Part shown: one piece after another, positions 1-9,380 of the stretch
Numbering within the stretch: position 1 is the first letter of the stretch
How the letters are laid out: each line of letters begins with the position of its first letter
Assembly (NCBI GenBank): GCA_024516155.1
Contig: JAJJXM010000031.1
Location: 434,001-498,000, forward strand
Direction of reading: 5' to 3'
Source: Pyronema omphalodes
Taxonomy: Eukaryota > Ascomycota > Pezizomycetes > Pezizales > Pyronemataceae
DNA length: 64,000 bases
Position numbers and translations under genes: made by a program
Notes under the pieces: model-generated
The model's input: the letters and a program-made list of their open reading frames with translations, nothing else
The model's database searches: none
Told to the model about the DNA's origin: nothing

Positions 1-651
1 TTCCCCTTCTACCAAGACGCACGAGCAATCTTCATGCTCTGGCTCGTGCTTCCGCAGACGCAAGGAGCCACCAAGCTCTACTTTGAGTACATCCACCCAC
101 AACTTTCCGAGCACGAGCAACAAATCGAAGAATTCATTGCCAAATCCCACGAACAAGCCAAAGCCGCCGGAGCAGAGTACATCCAGCGTCTTATCGAAAG
201 TGCCAAAGCCGCCATCTTCGGCGGTTTAGTCAACGATGGACGTCCCATGACTCCTGTCCCGACCGACGCCGCCGGTTACGCCCAACACCTCTTCAACCGC
301 TGGAAGGTCCCCCAGATTGGTAACGCCCCGCAGTTGGCGAGTGATTTGTATAGCTTCATGTCCACCGCCCTTAACCAACCTCCCCAGGGACAGGGAAATG
401 AGAAACAGCATGCTACTAACCTTATCCCCCCTCATGTTAAGACTCAGCAGGAGAAACAGAGGTTCATTGAGTTGCAGAGAGAGAGGTTAAAAACTGTTAT
501 GGCGGCCTTGGAATCAGAAATGGAGGGTCTTGAACCTAAACCTATCCCCAAGAGCATGAGCCAGGGAAATATCTCTGTTGCTGGTGACTTTGAGAAGGTT
601 AGCTTAAGCGATGCTGATAGTGATAATGGCTGGGGAAAGACTACGCAGTAA
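1..651 (+). CDS. REEP/Yop1-like (TB2/DP1/HVA22 family) membrane protein, 5' partial
   Basis: The frame is open from base 1, so the gene begins outside the window; 216 residues are visible before the stop at 649-651. The first residues (PFYQDARAIFMLWLVLPQT, then GATKLYFEYIHPQL) match the end of the TB2/DP1/HVA22 domain: a hydrophobic hairpin strand, a conserved Trp-Leu, a 'P.tqGA..lY' motif and 'fi.P'. Proteins of this family shape tubular endoplasmic reticulum and interact with Rab/Yip proteins. After the domain comes a charged, partly helical cytosolic tail rich in Gln, Glu and Lys, ending in an acidic Ser/Asp stretch. The tail is longer than in yeast Yop1, so this is more like the longer fungal REEP paralogue. 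The internal Met at base 34 should not be taken as the start because homology extends upstream of it. Confidence 0.8.
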   Translation, partial: FPFYQDARAIFMLWLVLPQTQGATKLYFEYIHPQLSEHEQQIEEFIAKSHEQAKAAGAEYIQRLIESAKAAIFGGLVNDGRPMTPVPTDAAGYAQHLFNRWKVPQIGNAPQLASDLYSFMSTALNQPPQGQGNEKQHATNLIPPHVKTQQEKQRFIELQRERLKTVMAALESEMEGLEPKPIPKSMSQGNISVAGDFEKVSLSDADSDNGWGKTTQ

Positions 652-1488
652 ATGTGTGTGTTATTGGACCTTTGATTATAGGATGTGGATGTGGATGTGA
701 TGTGATGTGATGGGTACGGATGTGGCGGGATAAGGATGTTGGGGTGTGTGTATGGGTATGTGACGGTGATGAACCAGGGACCGGGACGTATCCAGGGCAC
801 AAAGGACAAAAGACAAAAGACAAAAGACAAAAGGTGTTTCTAACTTTTCTTCGGAGGTATTATGTTTCTTGTTCTTGCTCCTGTCATTCTTGTTATCAGA
901 GTCGTAGTTCGTTTATCATGGCGAATTTTTTTCTGTTTTTCTTTGTTTTGAGTGTATGATAGTCATTGGTATAAAAACACTTTTTGTTTTTTTCTCGCTT
1001 CTTTCGTTTCTTTTCGTTTTCGTTTTCGTTTGTTGCTTTCTCGTTGCTTTTTCGTTTGTTGTGAACACCGATATGAGGACTTCCTTTGCGAAATAATAAG
1101 GAAAATTAAGAATGGCTTTGATACTCGTTTGATATGAACTTATGGACTTATGGACTTATGAACTTACGGACTGGAAAATGGAATGGACTTACGGAATGGA
1201 ATGGAATGGAAACATATCGTGCTTGTGAAGCGGGGTGGAGATCGCTGTGATTCGTATGCTTCGTATGCTTCATATGAATGCGGGTGGAAAATGTTTCTGT
1301 TTTTGTTTCGTGTGTTATGTTGCTATGTGACGTGGGCGGGCTGGGAGGCATGGCGTGCGGGCGGGCGTGCGGGCGGGCGGGCGGGCGGGCGGCGCGATGG
1401 TGAACGGCGATGGTGAACGGCGATGGTGAAGCGGGCGACCGAGCGGGCGGGATGCTGAAACGGAAGCGGAAGCGAAAAAAAAAAGGAA
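652..1488. other. intergenic region with simple repeats
   Basis: No convincing gene is seen. It holds the 3' flank of the REEP-like gene, T-rich tracts (970-1060), repeats of 'acttatgg' and 'ggaatggaat' (1137-1210), and a G/C-rich block with GGGC repeats and a repeated 'gatggtgaacggc' unit (1350-1450). Reading frames across it are low-complexity. Confidence 0.7.
1475..1484 (-). terminator. RNA polymerase III oligo-T terminator of the first tRNA-Val
   Basis: Ten consecutive A on the plus strand, which is T10 on the transcribed minus strand, lie 4 nt beyond the tRNA 3' end. Confidence 0.8.
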
Positions 1489-1562
1489 TGATTTCACCCA
1501 GGCTCGATCTGGGGACCTTCAGTGTGTTAGACTGATGTGATAACCAACTACACCATGAAACC
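1489..1562 (-). tRNA. tRNA-Val (anticodon AAC)
   Basis: The minus strand folds as a complete 74-nt cloverleaf. The acceptor GGTTTCA pairs with TGAAATC plus discriminator A. The anticodon stem TCAGT/ACTGA encloses loop CTAACAC, giving anticodon AAC (valine). The T stem CCCAG/CTGGG encloses ATCGAGC. No intron is present and CCA is not encoded, as expected for a nuclear gene. An A run at 1475-1484 gives an oligo-T RNA polymerase III terminator on the transcribed strand just past the 3' end. An identical copy lies at 1933-2006 on the other strand. Confidence 0.95.
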
Positions 1563-1932
1563 AAACTGTTAGTATTTCCTCCACATATGCCAATATAAGA
1601 TTTATAGTATCGCGAAATGGTGAATGTTACGGGATGATGGAAGTTGATGTTGAGAGGGTGAGAGGGTGAGAGGGTGAGAGGGTGAGAGGGTGAGAGGGTG
1701 AGAGGGTGAGAGGGTGATTGGAGTAACAGCAAAGCCATCACAATATCAATCAAATTCCATATCATGAAATGAAAATACATAAATATTTTATTTAATAGTA
1801 ATAATAATAATAATAAATGAGAGATATATATATCATTAGGTAAGATAGGTTAAAAGGGGATATAATATTATCAATATTACAAAAAACAAATAGTATTATT
1901 AATGGTTATAAAACATGCTAATGAAAAAATCC
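1563..1932. repeat. spacer between divergent tRNA-Val genes with 8-bp minisatellite
   Basis: The spacer between the two divergently transcribed tRNA genes is 370 bp. At 1651-1717 it contains an 8-bp unit (GAGAGGGT) repeated about 8.4 times without interruption. A TAA trinucleotide run lies at about 1796-1816, and the rest is AT-rich. No coding potential is seen. Confidence 0.85.
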
Positions 1933-2006
1933 GGTTTCATGGTGTAGTTGGTTATCACATCAGTCTAACACACTGAAGGTCCCCAGATCGAGCCTGGGTG
2001 AAATCA
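1933..2006 (+). tRNA. tRNA-Val (anticodon AAC), second copy
   Basis: This sequence is identical over all 74 nt to the tRNA-Val(AAC) on the minus strand at 1489-1562 and has the same cloverleaf and anticodon. It is followed by TATCTTTTTCTTTT, an RNA polymerase III terminator. The two genes are head to head and so form a 74-bp inverted repeat around a 370-bp spacer. Confidence 0.95.
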
Positions 2007-2008
2007 TA

Positions 2009-2021
2009 TCTTTTTCTTTTT
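2009..2021 (+). terminator. RNA polymerase III T-run terminator of the second tRNA-Val
   Basis: A T5-C-T4 stretch lies directly after the tRNA 3' end. Confidence 0.7.
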
Positions 2022-2322
2022 TCTCCCTAATTCTTATATGGTCTAATAAACTCAGTTTCCATAGTTCAATAGTTCAGTAGTTCAATAAGACCTGGGCTTG
2101 GGAAAATGATGAGGGGTTACGTTGGGTATCTGGGTTATTGGAAATTCAATTTGACTTTTGGAAATAATATACATATTACAGATTCTTGCTGTTCGCTGTC
2201 TGCTGTCTGTGGCCCGCTGCCCACCACCACCCCTAAGTGGAGATACTTCTTGGTATATGCTACAGTTCTTATATCTCGATCAATCATGCATTAGATATCA
2301 ACCCCTCCCCCCACCACCGCCA

Positions 2323-2348
2323 CCCCCCCCCCCCCCCCACACACACAC

Positions 2349-2388
<40 letters not shown>

Positions 2389-2398
2389 ATCATCCCGG
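2323..2398. repeat. poly-C tracts (C16, CA repeat, C49)
   Basis: A 16-nt C run (2323-2338) is followed by a short CA repeat and then an uninterrupted run of 49 C (2350-2398). On the MGM101 transcript this is a poly-G tract beginning about 12 nt after the stop codon, so it should lie in the 3' untranslated region. Upstream of it (2030-2320) I see only AT-rich sequence and small direct repeats ('agttcaat'). Confidence 0.95.
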
Positions 2399-2410
2399 CC
2401 TTCCCATCTC

Positions 2411-3386
2411 TTAGTTCTTATTAAACGACGAATTAGTTCTAAACGTCGAGTTACCACGTCCAAAGCTCGACGACGCATCACTATCACCAAAAGACGAAGC
2501 CGGCTTATAAGGGTACTCCCAAGACTCGGACTTCAACCTCCAAAGCTTCTTCTTCGCCTTCGTAGTAGCATGTTCCACAAACTCATGTACACAGTGCGTT
2601 TTCTTGAAGTTCCGAACAAACTTCGGATCCCAGAGTTCAGAGGCAATTCCTAGGTCTTTACAGCATCGCATTAGGGCGTTGGATTTACAGCCTTCGGTGG
2701 CTGTCGGGATACCGTCCGGGTTGAAGTATTGTTGCTCGCCCCGAGCTATTCCTACTAGCCTGTGAGGTGTTAGATATGCCCGGGCTGCTGCGGAGGAATC
2801 TTACCGGCCGTGACAGACGAGTGCGTATTCTCGCGTTACGAGGCGCTCGGTGACAATTGTTTCGCCGCGTGGTGCGAGACCCCAGCCGCCGGGTCCAAAG
2901 GCTCGGTTTAGGATACGACGGTATTTGATTTCGGGGAGGTAGATGATTCCGTCTGTGGGTTTTTGATTATTAGCTTTGTGGGGTTTTTTTCAATTTTGTG
3001 CTGGTGCTGCAGAAATTATAGGATTGTAAAAAAAAATAAAAAGCAAACTTACCGCTCTTCATCTCAATATCGTCGGGGTTAACAGGCTCCATGAGAATAT
3101 CTTGAATTCTCTGCTCAAATGGTTCCCGGGAAAGACCATCGAAGGACTTTGACCAATCTACGCTTCCTGGGGCTTCCTCAACAGGTACAGGCTCATCACT
3201 GAGACCGTCTTGAAGGCTTCGAATTCCGTCCGGGTTGGAATCGATTTTGTTGCCCGGCGCGTTGTAATCAAAGTCGGAGGCGAATCGACGGACAAAGACG
3301 GTGGCAGCTCGGGGAACTGTACGCGTGAGGCATTGTGTGGGTCGCGCGCGCGCGAGGGAAAATAGTGTGCGACGTGTGGCGGACAT
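2411..3386 (-). CDS. MGM101: Mitochondrial genome maintenance protein MGM101
   Basis: Three exons, 3386-3053, 2952-2805 and 2759-2411, give 276 residues. Introns of 100 and 45 nt have GTAAG donors and AG acceptors; the second has a CTAAC branch site. MGM101 is a nucleoid-associated, Rad52-like single-strand annealing protein needed for mtDNA recombination and repair. The N-terminus is a typical Arg/Ser/Ala-rich mitochondrial presequence (about residues 1-36). The conserved core starts near residue 60 ([15 protein letters not shown]). It continues across the first junction with [15 protein letters not shown] and [12 protein letters not shown], and across the second with [16 protein letters not shown] and [14 protein letters not shown], all hallmarks of the family. 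The C-terminus is a Ser/Asn/Phe-rich tail as in other fungi. Splicing is inferred from homology and consensus sites. The stop lies 12 nt from a 49-nt C tract. Confidence 0.93.
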
Positions 3387-3682
3387 GGTGGTGACGAGTT
3401 GGAGAGAAACCGGAGGTGATGTTCTTCTCAGAGGTGGGGTTGCTGCTCGGCTTTGCTATGGCTTGCTGTGCAGGAACGCCACGGGGGTTAATTAAGGCAC
3501 GTCGGCACGTGCCGTGGACCAAACTCAATTTTTCGTAGAGCTCTTTTTGAGGAACCTCGAATCTGGGGATTTACCAATTGTCTTGAGTTTTTAAAGAGCT
3601 TGCAGGAGTGGGAATTGGTATTGTCTATGGTACAGTAATAATACAGATTTTCTGGCGGAAAATTATGAAAGTGGAATAGATC

Positions 3683-4198
3683 TCACTCGTCTGCGTTCTT
3701 CGTAGACGTCCGACTGTTATTTCCATGGATCGCCCAGCACTCTTTGAATGCCTTCATCTATTCAGCATGACCATCAGCTCCAGCTCCAACACCCAGAAAC
3801 AGCTTAAAAATGCGATGGAGGGTTAAGCTTTTCTGGAAAACCTGGCTGGGATGATAGCCGTCGGGAATTGAGGCGGGGTAGGAAACACGCCTGGAAAAAG
3901 CAGAGAAAAGCTACGAACCTCATCTTTACATAACCGCCAGTCCTTCTTATCGTGGAAACAGTCGTTCAGTTTGTCGCTTTCCTCTTCAAAGCCCGGTCAG
4001 CTCGGATATCGCATCTCATCCCGAAGTATTCCTACCCGCACACCCGGTCTTATTGATCCTCTTGTCCCTGGATACCCCGCGTCAGCCTCGCCAAAGCTAC
4101 AATCCTCGGGAGCCCCACCACTCGTCTGGCTCATCATCGTTCTCCGTTGCAGTATTTGGGTCCTTTGCAGGCTTCTCTTTCTGAACGCGTTGCTGCAT
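3683..4198 (-). CDS. COA4: Cytochrome c oxidase assembly factor COA4 (twin CX9C, CHCHD8/Cmc3 type)
   Basis: Four short exons on the minus strand (4198-4119, 4067-4036, 3983-3919, 3757-3683) give 83 residues. Introns are 51, 52 and 161 nt, with donors GTGGGG, GTAGGA and GTTCGT and AG acceptors. The joined product has the order Asp-Glu-Trp-Asp-Lys-Arg, then Thr-Gly-Cys, then a perfect twin CX9C: Cys36-X9-Cys46 and Cys56-X9-Cys66. It also carries the family signature DWRLCKDEMKAFKECW. This is the COA4 pattern, an intermembrane-space protein imported by the Mia40 disulfide relay and needed for complex IV assembly. No exon exceeds 80 nt, so ORF scans miss it. Its start is 112 bp from the divergent BPL1 start. 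The exon joins are inferred: each conserved motif lands in frame only with these sites. The third donor (GTTCGT) is the least standard. Confidence 0.85.
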
Positions 4199-4310
4199 TG
4201 TGGTGTTTTGAGTTCTGTGAAGTGGAAGTGGAAGAAGCTGGTCTCGTAATACCGGCACTTATCACCGCGTTGCCCGTCGTCTCCGAGGAATCACCTACAA
4301 CTCCGACGGC
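4199..4310. promoter_or_regulatory. divergent COA4/BPL1 promoter region
   Basis: Only 112 bp separate the two start codons, so the promoters and 5' leaders of COA4 (-) and BPL1 (+) must share or overlap this interval or extend into each other. No individual factor site is claimed. Confidence 0.6.
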
Positions 4311-6268
4311 ATGCCTCCCGCAAAAGCTATGAACGTCCTGGTATACGCAGGTAAATCTAAACTATAACTTATATAATAACAATCTAATAAATTTCTCAAG
4401 GCAATGGAACCACCGTTGACTCTGTGCGACATGTCCTCCTCTCTCTCCGCCGCTTACTATCTCCCCACTTTGCCGTCTCCACCGTGACTGCGGATGTGAT
4501 CATAAAGGAACCATGGATGTCTACATGTGCTCTCTTGGTGATTCCCGGAGGTGCCGATGTCCCATACACCAGAGCTCTCAACGGAGAAGGAAACCGAAGG
4601 ATTAGTCAGTATGTGCGGACAGGTGGTAGCTACCTAGGGTTCTGTGCGGGAGGATACTACGGCTCCAAGCAGGTGGAATTTGAGGCCGACAATCTTAAGC
4701 TTGCTGTGATCGGAAGCCGAGAGTTGGCTTTCTTTCCGGGAACATGCCGTGGTGGCGCTTTCAAGGGCTTCGAATATGCGAGTGAGAATGGAGCGCGAGC
4801 TTCCAAGATCCATGTCAAGAAGACCGAGACAGAGGAGGCGTATACTTTCCACTCATACTACAATGGTGGAGGGGTATTCGTCGATGCAGCAAAGTTCCAA
4901 ACCCGTGGTGTAGAAATTTTGGCAACCTACGAAGATCCGCTGGATGTCGATGGAGGGGATGGAAATGCTGCCGTGGTCTACTGCAAATATGGAGACGGAG
5001 CAGCTATCCTCACTGGACCTCACCCTGAATTTGCCGGCCAGCGCCTTCACAAGGCCAACGGCGGCCCCGAATATGGACCGGTTGTTGATGCCATCATTGC
5101 CGATGAAGAACCCCGCAACCTCTTCCTCCGCTCTCTCCTCACCAAACTCAACCTCAAAGTTCCAGAGAACACCGATGCTCCTCCCCGCCTTTCCGCGATT
5201 CACCTTTCCTCCCAAAACCCCCCAGACGTAGCTCACCTTATCGACCGTCTGTCCATTGTCACCCTTGACTCCAAGATTCAGGATGGAAACGACACTTTCC
5301 TTCTCTCCTCATCTGAGCAGCCACTGCCGGACGTAGTCTACGATGAGACCGACGACCTCAACGCCGTCCCCAAGCCCTTAGTTTATCACACCACCTCCTA
5401 CCCCAGTTGCCCCAATTTCTCGCACGACCTATTCTTCAACTCCCTCTCTTCTTACCGGCAATACCCCGGGCAATTCGGCACCTTCCTATTATATGGTGAC
5501 ACGGTAACCAGTACCAATGTTCTATTAGACAAGAACCCAGATCTTCAGGCTCATCTCCCCAACGGAACCGTCTTTGCTGCAACCACTCAAATTGCCGGAA
5601 GAGGAAGAGGCAACAACATCTGGATTTCTCCCAAGGGATGCATGATTTTCTCCCTTCTCCTTCGCCACAGCCTAGACTTGAATAGTACAGCCCCGGTGGT
5701 TTGTCTACAATATCTAGTTGCCCTAGCTATCGTCGAGGGAATTAAATCCTACTGTCCCTCTGGAAAATACCGTTCTATGCCTGTCCGTCTAAAATGGCCA
5801 AATGATATCTACGCCTTCTCCGCCGTCGAGAACAGCTACGTAAAAATCGGCGGTATCTTAGTGAACTCCTCCTTCCAGCGGAATGCCTTCAACCTTGTCA
5901 TCGGTGCCGGAATCAACACACATAACGAAGCTCCTACTACCTCTCTTAACGCTATTAGACCAGCTGGTACTGAGGAGCTGTTGCAGGAGAGATTACTTGC
6001 CAGGGTGCTGGTCGTGTTTGAGGAGTTTTATGGTGCGTTTACGAAGGCTGGTTGGGGTGCGTTTAGGGATAGGTACGAGAAGGAGTGGCTGCATCAGGGG
6101 CAACAGGTTACTCTTGAGATGGAGGGGAATGCTAAGGGTACTGTTATGGGGATTACGGATGAGGGGTTGTTGAAGGTTAAGATGGCGGAGGGTGGAAGGA
6201 TGGTTGAGCTTATGTCGGATGGTAATAGTTTTGATTTCTTTAGGGGGTTGGTGAAGACTAAGCGGTAG
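4311..6268 (+). CDS. BPL1: Biotin--[protein] ligase (holocarboxylase synthetase)
   Basis: Two exons, 4311-4350 and 4401-6268, are split by a 50-nt intron (GTAAAT..AAG). They give 635 residues, close to the fungal family length. The enzyme activates biotin with ATP and attaches it to acetyl-CoA and pyruvate carboxylases. The N-terminal region is the glutamine-amidotransferase-like BPL_N domain: MNVLVYAGNGTT crosses the intron, followed by VIPGGADVPY and GFCAGG with the class I nucleophile-position Cys near residue 95. The catalytic domain has the biotinyl-AMP loop GRGRGN (about 413-418), preceded by TTQIA and followed by W.SP.GC, and the catalytic-Lys motif KWPNDIY (about 478-484). Then come IGGILVNS and GAGINTHN and a C-terminal BPL_C domain. 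No ATG occurs in frame between 4311 and the upstream stop at 4218, which fixes the start, though Met7 could also serve. Confidence 0.95.
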
Positions 6269-6710
6269 GCTGGAGAGTAGAGGGGAGGATAGGAGATTAG
6301 GTATAGGGAGTACGGTAGATGGAGATACTGGGATATATAGCTTTTCGAATAGATATCGTATTTTTGATCACGACGTTAGAAAATGAGAAGAGCACCAATC
6401 ACATTCATCACTCGAATGAAACTGCTTTGCTTCGTTTATCCTATTAGCGTATTCACCCACCGTAATCCTGTTCTCTCTTATCTTCTCATCATTCCAAGTA
6501 AGCTATATAAGGCCATAGTGACTGATGCCCAAGTGATGTATAAAACCTAGACTTAACCTTTCCTAGCCCTATTTCTTTATGTCTACATGGCGCTCTGCAT
6601 CCGTAGCATCCGGGTATTATAATGAAATCTCTAACACTAGCACTACAACATTTTACGGCGGATTGGCAAGTAACAAAATGAACATCTAAATTAATAGGTA
6701 TGAATACTGA
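6269..6710. other. intergenic, AT-rich, no gene seen
   Basis: This is the BPL1 3' flank followed by AT-rich sequence. Only short, composition-driven reading frames are present. Confidence 0.6.
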
Positions 6711-6766
6711 AAAATCATGATGTACTAATTGTTGTAGTAGTCTAACACACCGTATGATTGAAATCA
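6711..6766 (+). pseudogene. decayed tRNA-Val-like relic
   Basis: The stretch ATCATGATGTACTAATTG, then TAGTCTAACACACCG and finally GAAATCAATTTTT, aligns in order with the D arm, anticodon arm and 3' acceptor plus terminator of the tRNA-Val(AAC) at 1933-2006. The anticodon loop CTAACAC is intact. The variable and T arms are missing and the 5' acceptor is mutated, so it cannot form a tRNA. Homology is inferred from collinear matches by eye. Confidence 0.45.
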
Positions 6767-8968
6767 ATTTTTGACACTCGGAATATCTGTTCTGTCCTGC
6801 TTCGGTTTTTCTCTATGCCCCCAGGACTCATAAGTATTGAGTGCATCGGGGTATTAAAGCTGGATTTATTCTTTTTGTGCCGTGGCTTTGGTTACTTGAT
6901 TCAACTGTCAATGATAATCCGACAGCCTATAATAAGGAGAAACATGGAGTGTTCGAGGAATTGATGTTTAGAACTCGAACTCCAGTAAGCACAGATAATT
7001 GCTCCGACTTGCGAGAGCTTGTGGGTGAGTTTTCTTATGTGTTGATGTCTTATAGTTTATTAGTATCTATTTATTCTATCGCTCTGAATCCTTCCAGTAA
7101 GAGGGTCAACTGTCAGAAAATTTCTTCCAAATTTCAATTGAGCGTACAGGGCGCTAGACTATATTGACGCGAAAGAAAATCAGCATGGAGAACACCAGGT
7201 TTCTGTGGCCCTAAACAACGAAGAGTGCTCTGGGGCTTTTCCCAGTAGGCTTCCGGGATTACAGACGGGGGCCTAAAGATGTATATTAATACAGACCACG
7301 TGATAACCGTACGGTTGGGAACGTTTAAGAATAAATTAATCAATTAATCTTCCAAACTTCTTCTACAATAGGGTGAAGAGCATCAGCTACGTACTCTTCT
7401 ATCCTTGTACGGTGTTTCAAAATGAATTCTAGGGTGTCTCTAGTTTGGCGTATATCCTGGATTTCTAAGTACTAGTTTTCTTACCTTTTATAGTTTTTTA
7501 TTCTATAATATTTAGTCTCAATAAAGCTTTCACATTGGAGGATGCTATGGTGGAGCATCTACAACGTTTGTATGATTGGTTTACTCTTGTACATACTGTC
7601 TACTTCATCACAGTCTTCTGTTGTGTGGGTCAGAGTTCCCCATGGTCCGTCTAGTCCAGCCCTCGCTGCGGGCCGAAGCAGACAATAAATGTTAGTTTAG
7701 TCTTGCGGTAGGATTTGAACTCAAGTCTTTTGGATACCATGGACTGGACCGCTCTTGGGTGACTTTAGTCAACCATGATGTCGGTCACAAACGGTCACTC
7801 GCTGATGACTGGCGTCGAGAGCAGTCCTTAACTTTCATCACAAACACTTTGATTTTCCCTCGGCTGGGAATTTCCAGGAAAACTTCTACATTGTATGTAT
7901 TTATAATTGTTTTTATTAACATTACTTGCCACTTCAAATATCAGAGGATTGAAGTTTTTCCATATTGCTGTATTTGAATTTCCTTTGTAGTTGGAGAATA
8001 TGTTGTAGGTTCCATTCGAAGTTACTTTTGCCCCGTTGATGCAGCAGCAGGATGAGGTTATTCCGATTTTCATTTACTATATGTGTAATTTTATTGTCCA
8101 TATTTGAGTCCTGTGTCTCTGTCTTAGAGCCTTGTCGCATTATCACTTATCTGTCTCGGAAGTCTTTGGCGTCGTTGACTGGTATTAAGACATAATTTTG
8201 GATAGTGATAGATATTTCCATTATTCTGGAGTCTTTTGATACTTTTACCCGCTAGTAACTACCTTTTTATATAAATGCTTTTGTGTTCTCTTGGGTTTCT
8301 AGTTGACATGTATAGGTACTCTACACTATTTCAATCCATTTCATACATTGTCTTCCGGTTTGATTTTTTGCTTCCGCATTGCTGTTTTGAGTTTTGCTTG
8401 GTATATGAGTCTCTGAGCAGGTATATTGTTGTTATCTAGTTCGTCCTTGTCTTTCTTATAATTTTTCTATTATTTATTATTGGAAGACATCCCGGTGACC
8501 TCTAGGATATGCTAGACATGATATAAGACAAGAAAAACCGGATTAAAAAAATGGTTGACCGTTGATACTTAGATTTTAGCTATAGAAAACAATGCCATCT
8601 GATTTCCTGGATCAGTTTATCAAAGCTTCCCTAGACTTCAATGTCCTGAACTTGCAAAGAGGAATGGTGCGACAGAGCCACAGAGGCCCCTGGTTAACTC
8701 CTGATTTTTAGAAGAAATATCAATTCGGAATGGTGATGTGAAATCTCGTATCATCCCACAGCGGCACTGCTGGTTGTTGTTGTCGCGTTGATAAGATATG
8801 GTTGAACGATCGTTCAAAGTTAATAGCCACCGAGATGTCTTGGATAAGTTTATTTCAGATTTAGAAAGAAAGATATACCGTCTATTAGGCCTGAGAAGTC
8901 TGTTAAAGTATCCGGATTGAAACGAGGTGTAGGTGGAGAATGTAATTATTGGTGTAGGTTAGACAAAC
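6767..8968. other. gene-poor, AT-rich decayed sequence
   Basis: No gene can be supported. A minus-strand stretch at 7703-7763 looks tRNA-derived. Two overlapping minus-strand frames at 7828-8146 (about 80 and 70 codons) are protein-like (rich in Asn, Lys and Leu) but disrupted and unrecognised; they could be remnants of a retroelement. The rest is AT-rich with stops in all frames. Confidence 0.5.
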
Positions 8969-9380
8969 GGGTTACTCAATGCTCAAAAAATCCGTCAAAT
9001 CTGTCGGTGACGGAAACTTGGCGCGTAATCAGAATTTCTTTGATTGGCGGAGAACTATAGCATCGAGACTATTTTTTCCGACAGTTTCGACAGTCACGGA
9101 AACTTTCCGTCAACGAAAAACCGCTGACGGAAGTGTCGAAAACTGTCGGAAACTCTTCATCTGTCCCAAAAAGTTTAGAAAGTTGATGATCTGCATCGTA
9201 GTGCGGTCCTAGCTTCGCCCGCAGCCTTGCAACAAGTTTCCATCTCAGTTTCCATCTCAGTTTCCGACAGCACCACTCAAAGCTCATTTCTAGCCCTGGT
9301 TCTATCCCTCAACTCTCATTGGCCACAGAGTTTCCGACTGATTTATCGGATTCCGCTGCTTTTTGAGCATTGAGTAACCC
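8969..9380. mobile_element. MITE-like element with 21-bp perfect terminal inverted repeats
   Basis: The left end (8969-8989) begins GGGTTACTCAATGCTC and runs into five A. The right end (9360-9380) is its exact reverse complement over 21 bp, ending GAGCATTGAGTAACCC. The 412-bp interior has no credible ORF. It contains a second, imperfect inverted repeat around 9078-9155 (CCGACAGTTTCGACA against TGTCGAAAACTGTCGG), and variants of GGAAAC/GTTTCC recur throughout. This architecture fits a non-autonomous DNA transposon. No clear target-site duplication is seen directly outside the ends. Confidence 0.75.

Noticed and set aside
1148..1780. 210-codon minus-strand frame
   Set aside because: It runs through the tRNA-Val gene and the 8-bp minisatellite (repeated Ser-Pro-Leu-Thr), so it is not a protein gene.
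3971..4332. Plus-strand frames of 92 and 61 codons upstream of BPL1
   Set aside because: They are antisense to the COA4 exons and do not join in frame to BPL1.
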